DNA of 11,725 nucleotides from Bacteroidales bacterium UBA4073. GTDB taxonomy: Bacteria > Bacteroidota > Bacteroidia > Bacteroidales > Tenuifilaceae. The position numbers and the translations under genes were made by a program. Every line of letters begins with the position of its first letter. Position 1 is the first letter of the stretch. A model generated the notes under the pieces. It was not told the origin of the DNA, searched no databases, and saw only the letters and a program-made list of their open reading frames with translations. This document shows, one piece after another, positions 5,678 through 11,725 of this stretch. The DNA lies in the NCBI GenBank assembly GCA_002383425.1, contig DFYV01000156.1, positions 8,323-20,047 of the forward strand. The letters are read 5' to 3'.

Positions 5678-6262
5678 ATGGAAATATTAAGTCTAAAAGA
5701 AGAGTTGGAGCCTGTTATAGGTGAAAAAAATGCTATTGGGAAAATCCAAAACATTCTTTTACCGATAGAAAGCATCAACATTGGAAACATCGTAAGACTC
5801 ATTCTTGAAATAGCCACAACAAAATCAACAGCCGTGGAAGAAAAAATTAAGGAAAAGGAAAGAGAGAAAGTTCCCGAAGAGGAAGGAAATGAACCTTGGA
5901 CAAAAGCCAAACTTCTCTCATACCTTAAAGATACAACACCTTATCAGAGATTACAACTCTCAGCTCTCGTGCAAGCAGACAAAGAACCAGTCACAAGTAA
6001 GACCGTAACCTTTCTAATGAATGAACTTGCTAAAAGGAGACTTTCTGAAGGAATAGATAAGAAAATAACAGGGAGAGATATTGCTGAGGCAAGAGCAGGT
6101 TTGAAAATGAGAAGAAAGCCGTTAAAAAAGGAAGATATAATTGAAAGTTCATGGAGTCAATCTGAACGGGATTATGTCTATGAAATTAAGGAGGATTACA
6201 AAGGAATCGTAATTGACTGGGTAAAGGGTGAAAAATTATGGATAAAGGAGGAAATAGGATAA
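5678..6262 (+). CDS. Probable C-terminal part of the nuclease protein, with helix-rich DNA-binding-like domain
   Basis: The 194 residues begin with a helical segment (LMEILSLKEELEPV...) and a hydrophobic helix around 30-47. A charged, coiled-coil-like linker rich in Glu and Lys (about 50-75) leads to a compact domain (about 76-190) that looks like a winged helix: PWTKAKLLSYL, TPYQRLQLSALV, VTSKTVTFLMNELAKRR, then TGRDIAEARAGLKMRR and SQSERDYVYEIKEDYK. I recall similar domains following nuclease domains of this type in single proteins, but name no family. The ATG is in the same frame as the upstream nuclease, three codons after its TAA, and has no evident ribosome binding site. It could be expressed by reinitiation or readthrough, or be half of a broken gene. 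It may provide DNA recognition or autoregulation, which is inference. Confidence 0.65.
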   Translation: MEILSLKEELEPVIGEKNAIGKIQNILLPIESINIGNIVRLILEIATTKSTAVEEKIKEKEREKVPEEEGNEPWTKAKLLSYLKDTTPYQRLQLSALVQADKEPVTSKTVTFLMNELAKRRLSEGIDKKITGRDIAEARAGLKMRRKPLKKEDIIESSWSQSERDYVYEIKEDYKGIVIDWVKGEKLWIKEEIG

Positions 6263-6280
6263 ATAATTGGGCATCTTACG

Positions 6281-6365
6281 ATAACAGAGCGTATTTGGCT
6301 ACGTGCCTTCGGCGCTTAGCCCAAATTTCCCTTCAGGAAACTTCAGATACGCTCGGGATGTTATG
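6281..6365 (+). other. Folded site after the nuclease unit, attC-like
   Basis: Starting 19 bases after the stop codon, ATAACA (6281-6286) pairs with TGTTAT (6359-6364), and the adjacent GAGCGTAT (6287-6294) pairs perfectly with ATACGCTC (6347-6354). Four unpaired bases lie on the right side only. Inside are two smaller hairpins: TTTGG-CT with AGCCCAAA (6294-6325, tip GCC-TTC-GGC) and TTTCC with GGAAA (6326-6340). Two outer paired boxes with a one-sided bulge, an 84-base length and a GTT-starting right edge recall integron attC sites. The core does not fully match the classical GTTRRRY, and no integrase gene is visible. It could also be a structured RNA end. Confidence 0.45.
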
Positions 6366-6431
6366 CACAAGGGTGACAAAAAATATAAACTCAAACAATT
6401 AACAACATAGAAACCTAAAAATAATAATATT

Positions 6432-8072
6432 ATGAAAAAAATTGCTGAATTAACTTTTGGTTACAATGATGCAGTTAATTATAAAAAGCCTGAGAACCAA
6501 AACTTATTTAAAAAGTTTTTTTTTAAGACACCAGAGTTTCAGAAAATCTTTTCACCTACAACTTACTTTATTATTGGAGATAAGGGGACAGGAAAAACTG
6601 CTTATGCCACGTATTTGGTAAACAATGAAACTAATGGTCATAAGGGTTTTATAAATTTTATTAGTAATACTGACTATCCTAAATTCATAAAATTAAAAAA
6701 TGACAATCATTTACAACTTTCTGATTATACAAATATTTGGAAAGTCTTAATTTATTTATTGCTTTCAGAACATATTCAAAGGGCTGAAATTTCTAAAGGT
6801 TTATTAAAGTTCAGTGATAAATTTCGCGCATTAAAAGAAGCTATAAATGAATATTACATCAACGCATTTTCTCCAGAAATTATTAATGCATTAAATTTTA
6901 TTGAAAAATCAAAATTTTCAGCTCAAATTATTTCACAATATTTTTCAACTCTTGGTGAAAAGATTAAAGAAGGAAGTTTTACTCATTCAAAATTTCAGAC
7001 TAATCTACTTTATATACAAAACCACTTTGAACAAGCATTAGAAAGCATTAATTTAAAATCAAATTATATTTTCTTCATAGATGGTATTGACATAAGGCCT
7101 GAAAATGTTGAATATCAGGAATATTTAGATTGCATAAAGGGACTTGCAAATGCAACTTGGGAATTAAATAATAATTTTTTTCCAAGTACAATATCAGCAG
7201 GTAAAATAAAAGTTATGCTTTTAATAAGACCTGATATTTTCAGTAATTTAGGAATGCAAAATATAAATAATAAAATTAAAGATAATTCTATATTGCTCGA
7301 ATGGAGGACTAATTATCCTGAATACAGGACTTCTAAATTATTTCTTTTAGCTGACCGTTTACTAAGTTCACAGCAAGATGGTGAATATAATAATGGACAA
7401 TGTTGGGATTCATACTTCCCATACAGACCTTATGTTGCAAAAAAATATGAACCATCTTTCATTCAATTCTTAAGATTTTCATTGTATCGGCCTCGTGATA
7501 TAATAACAATGCTAGAATTTTTAAAAGATATTCATACTAGATCAAATAACTCAAATGAATATGTATTCCATGAAGAAGATTTCTTAAATTCAGAATTTCA
7601 AGAACAATATTCGAACTATTTGATGGGTGAAATTAAGGATTACCTATCATTTTATTATTCTGATTCAGACTATGAACATTTCAGAAAGTTCTTTGAATTT
7701 TTAAATGGTAAAAAAGAATTTACATATGATGATTTTATTGATGCCTTTAATAAACTAGAAGAACATTTAACAAAAAACAATATTACTAGACCAAGGTTTT
7801 TTGAATCTGCAGATATTTTCCTACAATTCCTATTTGAATTAAATGTTATTTGCTTCATTGAACTTACACCTAAAGGAAAGTTTATTCGTTGGTGCTTTAG
7901 AGAAAGAAATTATTCAAATTTACAACCAAAAGTTAAATCAGGATGCACATACTTAATTCATTATGGTTTGTTGAAATCCTTGAATTTTGGCAGAGATTAC
8001 ACAGTAAAAAAAAAGGTAAGAGTAATACAAAAAACAAACTATTTTAGAAATAAAAAAATTACAAAAAAATAA
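6432..8072 (+). CDS. P-loop ATPase resembling the Sll1717 family
   Basis: This 546-residue protein has Walker A GDKGTGKT (49-56) after an N-terminal FGYNDA motif, and a Walker B-like strand YIFFIDGID (212-220). A sensor-like strand with arginine, VMLLIRPDIF (261-270), precedes WRTNYPE. RPRDIITML (353-361) marks the end of the ATPase core. The C-terminal 180 residues are helical with a basic tail (KKKVRVIQKTNYFRNKKITKK). This order of motifs is that of the Sll1717-type P-loop ATPases. Their biological role is poorly known, and some relatives sit in defence-rich regions. The gene is far more AT-rich than its neighbours and uses many AAA, ATT and TTA codons, which suggests transfer. No strong ribosome binding site or promoter precedes it, so it may be transcribed from upstream. 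A folded site follows the stop. Confidence 0.8.
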   Translation: MKKIAELTFGYNDAVNYKKPENQNLFKKFFFKTPEFQKIFSPTTYFIIGDKGTGKTAYATYLVNNETNGHKGFINFISNTDYPKFIKLKNDNHLQLSDYTNIWKVLIYLLLSEHIQRAEISKGLLKFSDKFRALKEAINEYYINAFSPEIINALNFIEKSKFSAQIISQYFSTLGEKIKEGSFTHSKFQTNLLYIQNHFEQALESINLKSNYIFFIDGIDIRPENVEYQEYLDCIKGLANATWELNNNFFPSTISAGKIKVMLLIRPDIFSNLGMQNINNKIKDNSILLEWRTNYPEYRTSKLFLLADRLLSSQQDGEYNNGQCWDSYFPYRPYVAKKYEPSFIQFLRFSLYRPRDIITMLEFLKDIHTRSNNSNEYVFHEEDFLNSEFQEQYSNYLMGEIKDYLSFYYSDSDYEHFRKFFEFLNGKKEFTYDDFIDAFNKLEEHLTKNNITRPRFFESADIFLQFLFELNVICFIELTPKGKFIRWCFRERNYSNLQPKVKSGCTYLIHYGLLKSLNFGRDYTVKKKVRVIQKTNYFRNKKITKK

Positions 8073-8082
8073 CTATAGCACA

Positions 8083-8209
8083 TAACAAAGGTTGTAGTAA
8101 ATATGTGTTAACATTGGAAATCGGAGTATTTAACCTATTAAGTCGTTTTCGTCAAGGTATTAAAACATAATTCAGCACTACAACAATAGTTAAACTCACC
8201 ACCGTTAGC
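8083..8209 (+). other. Folded site after the ATPase gene, attC-like
   Basis: TAAC (8083-8086) faces GTTA (8204-8207), and GTTGTAGT (8091-8098) pairs perfectly with ACTACAAC (8177-8184). The left boxes are 4 bases apart and the right boxes 19, so the bulge is one-sided, as in the site after the nuclease unit. The 127-base length lies within the usual attC range. The palindrome TGTTAACA (8106-8113) lies inside. The site starts 10 bases after the ATPase stop codon and ends with GTTAGC, the hexamer also found at 5126. The outer pairing is short, so the call rests on agreement with the other site. Confidence 0.4.
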
Positions 8210-8270
8210 AAACATGTCATTCCAATGGGATGCGTTAGCTATGAAAATCTAAGTTTAATAAAAATCAGCT

Positions 8271-8351
8271 AAATTTGATAATGGTTGCTGAGTAGCGAAG
8301 CATACCGATGCAACGGTTTATGGCCAACATTATAACTTTTTACTGAACTCA
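8271..8351 (+). repeat. Dispersed repeat, copy B right of the accessory genes
   Basis: Bases 8271-8340 match 4806-4875 at 63 of 70 positions in the same orientation, and the segment ends ACTGAACTCA like the other family members. Weak similarity extends left to about 8254. The left end of the family (TGAG...TATAAAAA) is missing, as if the copy were truncated on the side facing the ATPase unit. Together with copy A it brackets the two accessory units. Confidence 0.65.
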
Positions 8352-8355
8352 ATGA

Positions 8356-8536
8356 TGAGTCCGGTATAAAAAACATGTTTAATTTTATCAAAACAAGTTA
8401 TATTGTTAATTGTCAGCATTATAAAAAATATTATAAAATTTCTTTTAACTTTATAAACTTTATAAACTTTATGAACTTTACGAACTTTACGAACTTTATG
8501 AACTTTCAACTTTATAAACTTTTTAGACTGAACTCA
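8356..8536 (+). repeat. Dispersed TGAGTCC...CTCA repeat, copy 3
   Basis: This 181-bp copy starts TGAGTCCGGTATAAAAA and ends AGACTGAACTCA. Its left third resembles copies 1 and 2. Its right half is expanded into about eight 9-base units of AACTTTATG/AACTTTACG type. The four bases ATGA occur on both sides (8352-8355 and 8537-8540) and could be a target duplication, although ACTGAACTCA also precedes the copy. An open frame through it (8375-8647) is repeat-encoded and not a gene. Confidence 0.75.
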
Positions 8537-8611
8537 ATGATGCATCTCGTAAAGAACGCCAGAAATGCAAAGTGTTTAAAATCAGCGATCTATAAATCCA
8601 CCTCATACCTT

Positions 8612-8709
8612 ACGCCCAACGCCCAACGCCCAACGCCTTACGTTTAACGTCTCACGTCTTACGTCTCACGTCTCACGTCTCACGTCTCACGTTTCACGTT
8701 TCATGTTTA
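8612..8709. repeat. Tandem array of 14 degenerate heptamers (ACGNNNN)
   Basis: Fourteen consecutive 7-base units run without a phase break: three ACGCCCA, then ACGCCTT, ACGTTTA, a block mainly of ACGTCTC, two ACGTTTC and a last ATGTTTA. The first half and the second half have different consensus words but share ACG and the period. There is no coding frame I would accept. Confidence 0.85.
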
Positions 8710-8730
8710 AAGTCTTATGTGCCTTTTGTG

Positions 8731-8754
8731 TATAAACTTTTTAGACTGAACTCA
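8731..8754 (+). repeat. Right-end fragment of the TGAGTCC...CTCA repeat
   Basis: These 24 bases (TATAAACTTTTTAGACTG then AACTCA) are identical to the right end of copy 3. No left end lies nearby; the heptamer array sits where the body would be. Bases 8755-8900 beyond it are AT-rich and show nothing I recognise. Confidence 0.6.
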
Positions 8755-8900
8755 TTTATTAAATAACATTCATCAATTTCTTCTTAAAATCCTAAGTACT
8801 AATTCCTAAACAATTTCTAAATCCAAAATCATAATATCAAAACTTATTTTACCTTCTTTTAAATCATATTGTTTTAAATTTAGAATTTAGAGTTTATCAA

Positions 8901-8935
8901 TGCCTTTTACCTTTTGCCTTCTACCCTTTAACTTT
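8901..8935. repeat. Short heptamer array (TGCCTTT/TACCTTT)
   Basis: Five 7-base units, TGCCTTT, TACCTTT, TGCCTTC, TACCCTT and TAACTTT, follow each other in phase. The array directly precedes the longer one at 8939 but is three bases out of phase with it. Confidence 0.6.
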
Positions 8936-8938
8936 ATG

Positions 8939-9099
8939 AATTCTAATTTGTAATTTGTAATTCGTAATTTCTAATTCGTAATTCGTAATTTCTAATTCGT
9001 AATTCGTAATTTCTAATTCGTAATTCGTAATTTCTAATTCGTAATTTCTAATTCGTAATTCGTAATTCGTAATTCGTAATTCGTAATTTCTAATTGGTA
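8939..9099. repeat. Tandem array of 23 degenerate heptamers (ATTCGTA/ATTTCTA)
   Basis: Twenty-three consecutive 7-base units stay in phase over 161 bases. ATTCGTA and ATTTCTA dominate, often in the order ATTTCTA-ATTCGTA-ATTCGTA, giving a higher-order period of 21 in the middle. The flanking units vary (AATTCTA, ATTTGTA, ATTGGTA). The array ends about 60 bases before the promoter of the nucleotidase gene. Confidence 0.9.
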
Positions 9100-9160
9100 A
9101 TTTTATGTAAACTTGCTAAATTTTATTTTGTTATAAGTCAGGAGTTCTGATTTTTAGGGT

Positions 9161-9168
9161 TATCTTTG
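9161..9168 (+). promoter_or_regulatory. -7 box of the promoter for the nucleotidase-queE unit
   Basis: TATCTTTG matches TAnnTTTG exactly and lies about 110 bases upstream of the chosen start. No good TTTG -33 box lies 19-21 bases before it (the nearest TTTG, at 9127-9130, is 30 bases away), so the promoter is only partly supported. It is the best candidate in the gap. Confidence 0.4.
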
Positions 9169-9277
9169 CTGCTTCAAATATCAAATTATATGAAACCCAT
9201 ATATTTTTCAATGGCAATCACAACAGTTATAAAATCAGCTATATATGGGTTCCATCATACCATTAAAAATTAATTTT

Positions 9278-11035
9278 ATGACGATGAAACTAATTAACAG
9301 GTTCATTTTAGCTCTTTTGGTGGTTTTTGGCATATTAACAGTTCAGGCGCAGCAGCAGGTAACCATTAAGATACTCGAAACCAGCGATGTGCATGGTGCA
9401 ATATACCCGTACGATTTTATTCGGAATGTGCCTGCCGATGGCAGTTTGGCTCGGGTATATACATACATAAAGCATGAGCGTAGCAACCCACACCAGCAGG
9501 TTATTCTGCTCGATAATGGCGATATACTTCAGGGGCAACCAACCGTTTATTACTCAAACTTTATTGATAGTACAAACGCCAACATAGTATCGCAGGTGCT
9601 GAACTACATGGGCTATGATGCTGCAACGGTTGGCAACCACGATATTGAGGCTGGTCCTGCCGTTTACCGTAAGGTTGAGCAGGAGCTGAAATTCCCATGG
9701 ATGGCTGCCAATGCGATTAGCACAGTTACAGGTAAGCCTGCTTTTAAGCCTTACCATGTGTTGGAACGTAATGGCGTAAGGATTGCGGTTTTGGGGCTCA
9801 TAACGCCAGGTATTCCAAAATGGTTGCCCAAAATTCTTTGGCCTGACATGCAATTTACCGATATGGTTGAGTCGGCCAGGTATTGGGTTGAGTATATTCA
9901 AAAAGAGGAGAAGCCCCACGTGATAGTTGGGTTGTTCCATTCCGGATACGATAGCTCGTACGGCGGTGCCGGAGCAAAGGAATATCTTAATGAAAACGCC
10001 TCGCTGCTGGTTGCCCGGCAGGTACCTGGTTTTGATGTTATTCTTATTGGGCACGACCACAAGCGGTATGCGAGCAAGGTCGCCAATACTAAAGGTGATT
10101 CGGTACTGGTACTCGATCCTGGCGCATCGGCAAGGTTACTGTCCGAGGCTACCATCACCTTAACCCTAAATGAACATGGTATGGTGGAATCAAAAATGGT
10201 TGATGGCAGGTTGGTTGAAATGAAAAACTTTGAGCCCGATACCGCTTTTATGGAGCATTTTGCCGAATTTTATAATAAGGTAGCTCATTTTGTGAACAGA
10301 CCCATTGGGCGGTTCACAAAACCCATTTCAAGTGCAAATGCTTACTTTGGCCCAACTGAATTCATGGATTTCATTCACGATGTTCAGCTTCACATTTCTG
10401 GCGCCGACGTATCGTTTGCCGCACCGCTTTCATTTGTTTCAAGTATCGATTCGGGGGAAATTACCGTAAGCGATATGTTTAAGCTATACCGGTTTGAGAA
10501 CTTCCTTTATACCATGAAGTTAACGGGAAAGGAAATTGATGGTTTTCTTGAACATGCCGTATCGCTCTGGTTTAACACCATGACCGGGCCTAACGATAAT
10601 CTTATTCGTTTTGTGGATGATAATGGCCGTAAACGACTGTATGCCAACTACTACAATTTCGATTCGGCCGCAGGTATTTACTACACCATTGATGTTTCCA
10701 AACCTGCAGGCGACCGTGTAACAGTAACAAGCATGGCCAACGGATCGCCTTTTGATCTGAATAAAACGTATAGCGTTGCAATCAATTCGTATAGGGGCAA
10801 TGGCGGAGGGGGTCATTTAACCGAAGGTTCAGGAATACCACATGCTGAACTTGAAAAGCGCATGGTTCGCTCAACCGATAAGGACTTAAGGTTGTACATG
10901 ATGAAGTATATTGAAAAGCAGGGTGTGCTTACCCCTCAATGTCATTACTTCTGGAACATTGTACCGCAGGAGTGGGTGAATAGCGCCATTGAGCGTGATA
11001 GGAAAATACTTTTTAGTAGTAGGCCTAACGATTAA
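9278..11035 (+). CDS. Secreted bifunctional metallophosphatase / 5'-nucleotidase family protein
   Basis: Taken from ATG 9278, the protein has 585 residues. A signal peptide (MTMKLINRFILALLVVFGILTVQA) makes 9278 or 9284 a better start than the ATG at 9245, which would add 11 residues before it. The metallophosphatase domain has D37 and H39 in ETSDVHG, D79 and D82 in LLDNGDILQGQP, GNHD at 119-122, H221 in LFHSGYD and GHDH at 258-261, the full dimetal set. The C-terminal half is the 5'-nucleotidase substrate domain, including AYFGPTEFMDFIHD, the Y-R-F-E-N-F region and YRGNGGGGHL. Relatives are UshA and CpdB, which dephosphorylate nucleotides, cyclic nucleotides or UDP-sugars in the periplasm; the exact substrate is not evident. 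queE begins 5 bases after its stop, so the two are probably co-transcribed. Confidence 0.92.
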   Translation: MTMKLINRFILALLVVFGILTVQAQQQVTIKILETSDVHGAIYPYDFIRNVPADGSLARVYTYIKHERSNPHQQVILLDNGDILQGQPTVYYSNFIDSTNANIVSQVLNYMGYDAATVGNHDIEAGPAVYRKVEQELKFPWMAANAISTVTGKPAFKPYHVLERNGVRIAVLGLITPGIPKWLPKILWPDMQFTDMVESARYWVEYIQKEEKPHVIVGLFHSGYDSSYGGAGAKEYLNENASLLVARQVPGFDVILIGHDHKRYASKVANTKGDSVLVLDPGASARLLSEATITLTLNEHGMVESKMVDGRLVEMKNFEPDTAFMEHFAEFYNKVAHFVNRPIGRFTKPISSANAYFGPTEFMDFIHDVQLHISGADVSFAAPLSFVSSIDSGEITVSDMFKLYRFENFLYTMKLTGKEIDGFLEHAVSLWFNTMTGPNDNLIRFVDDNGRKRLYANYYNFDSAAGIYYTIDVSKPAGDRVTVTSMANGSPFDLNKTYSVAINSYRGNGGGGHLTEGSGIPHAELEKRMVRSTDKDLRLYMMKYIEKQGVLTPQCHYFWNIVPQEWVNSAIERDRKILFSSRPND

Positions 11036-11040
11036 ATGCC

Positions 11041-11676
11041 ATGAATTTTTACGATGCAGTCGGGCAGTTCGACGATGGACGTCTGCTTCCGTTGGTTGAG
11101 GAGTTTTATACCCTGCAGGGGGAAGGCTATCACACAGGTAGGGCTGCCTACTTCATCCGAATAGGTGGGTGTGATGTAGGGTGTTCGTGGTGCGATACCA
11201 AGATGTCGTGGAATCCTGATGTTTTTCCACCTGTAAAGGTTGATGAAATAGTTGAGCGTGCAGCCTCATTTCCTGCAAAAGCCGTTGTGGTAACGGGTGG
11301 AGAGCCAACCCTTTACCCGCTCGATTACCTATGTGATGAGCTCAGGAAGCGGGGCATACAAACTTTTATCGAGACATCTGGCGCTTACCCCTTAACCGGG
11401 CAATGGGATTGGATTTGCCTGTCACCCAAAAGTCAACAACCACCTGTTGAGGGTATTCACATGATGGCCGATGAGCTCAAGGTAATCATCTCATCGCCCG
11501 ACGATTTTGAGTGGGCTGAGAAGAATGCGGCAAAGGTAAAGGCTACCTGTCAGCTGTTCCTTCAACCCGAATGGAGTGTTTACAAAACAATGATCCCCAT
11601 CATTGTCGATTACATCATGCTCAATCCCAAATGGAGGGTTTCGTTGCAGGCGCACAAGTTCATGAAAATACCTTAA
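11041..11676 (+). CDS. queE: 7-carboxy-7-deazaguanine synthase (radical SAM)
   Basis: QueE converts 6-carboxy-tetrahydropterin to 7-carboxy-7-deazaguanine in the pathway to preQ0 and queuosine. The 211-residue protein starts with EEFYTLQGEGYHTGRAAYFI (21-40), the substrate-binding opening of the family. GCDVGCSWCD contains the radical-SAM cluster cysteines C44, C48 and C51 (CX3CX2C). VVTGGEPTLYPL (83-94) is the SAM-binding GGEP segment, and ETSG and the C-terminal RVSLQAHKFMKIP are also family features. The length is normal and the protein looks intact. The start at 11041 lies five bases after the stop codon of the nucleotidase gene; no ribosome binding site is visible. No other queuosine gene is inside the window. 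Confidence 0.95.
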   Translation: MNFYDAVGQFDDGRLLPLVEEFYTLQGEGYHTGRAAYFIRIGGCDVGCSWCDTKMSWNPDVFPPVKVDEIVERAASFPAKAVVVTGGEPTLYPLDYLCDELRKRGIQTFIETSGAYPLTGQWDWICLSPKSQQPPVEGIHMMADELKVIISSPDDFEWAEKNAAKVKATCQLFLQPEWSVYKTMIPIIVDYIMLNPKWRVSLQAHKFMKIP

Positions 11677-11693
11677 TAATGACAGGTAAATAG

Positions 11694-11714
11694 GTTAAAA
11701 GTTAAAAGTTAAAG
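11694..11714. repeat. Short heptamer array (GTTAAAA) at the right edge
   Basis: Three 7-base units (GTTAAAA, GTTAAAA, GTTAAAG) follow queE, and a fourth degenerate unit may continue to the window edge. It has the same period as the other arrays in the window. Confidence 0.55.
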
Positions 11715-11725
11715 GTAAAAAAGCG

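Noticed and set aside
6238..6402. 54-codon frame after AAGGAGG-rich sequence at the end of the nuclease unit
   Set aside because: It is out of frame with the upstream gene and its codons run through the folded site 6281-6364, whose base pairing explains the sequence better.
8375..8647. 90-codon frame rich in Asn and Phe
   Set aside because: It is encoded by the 9-base AACTTTATG units of repeat copy 3 and the heptamer array, so it is a low-complexity artefact.
8612..9099. CRISPR array
   Set aside because: The units are 7 bases long and contiguous, with no spacers and no cas genes nearby.
9554..10060. 168-codon minus-strand frame
   Set aside because: It is antisense to the metallophosphatase domain, whose catalytic motifs show which strand is coding.

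Overview
The window looks like chromosomal DNA of a member of the Bacteroidota. The two clearest promoters carry the phylum's -7 box TAnnTTTG (5045-5052 and 9161-9168), and one has a matching TTTG -33 box. Most genes lack a strong Shine-Dalgarno sequence. The intergenic DNA is AT-rich and full of short tandem and dispersed repeats. I cannot name genus or species.

Left part (1-2357). The first 941 bases hold no gene I can support. They contain heptamer-period repeats, a 211-bp palindrome-rich element with 26-bp terminal inverted repeats (119-329) and the first copy of a dispersed repeat that runs from TGAGTCC to a CTCA end (541-697). A 100-residue membrane protein (942-1244) follows, and its last codons and stop lie inside a second copy of that repeat (1231-1398). 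A MarR-family regulator (1413-1862) is encoded on the minus strand.

Minus-strand operon (4641 down to 2358). Five tightly packed genes encode a CPNC thioredoxin-like protein, a two-helix membrane protein, a DoxX-like membrane protein, an NADPH-dependent FMN reductase and a LigB-type extradiol dioxygenase. A terminator-like hairpin lies just after the last stop. Together with the nearby MarR gene, the set suggests a redox or quinone/catechol stress function. That is inference.

Accessory segment (about 4729-8351). Two gene units of different base composition lie between copies of a direct repeat (4806-4887 and 8271-8351). Unit 1 is a PD-(D/E)XK nuclease and a downstream protein in the same reading frame, separated only by one TAA codon. 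Unit 2 is a very AT-rich 546-residue P-loop ATPase resembling the Sll1717 family. Each unit is followed by a foldable site with TAAC/GTTA-type outer arms, and GTT-starting hexamers (GTTAGC 5126, GTTATG 6360, GTTAGC 8204) mark the unit boundaries. This layout resembles integron gene cassettes without a visible integrase. Upstream is a well-formed promoter (5021-5052) followed by two copies of an inverted repeat that could be operators. This is the most interesting part of the window and is a candidate for a mobile defence-type locus.

Right part (8210-11725). A stretch of about 1.1 kb without genes is filled with dispersed repeats and heptamer arrays (14 units at 8612-8709 and 23 units at 8939-9099). 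A secreted 5'-nucleotidase-family metallophosphatase (9278-11035) and queE, for 7-deazaguanine biosynthesis (11041-11676), follow as a likely housekeeping two-gene unit.
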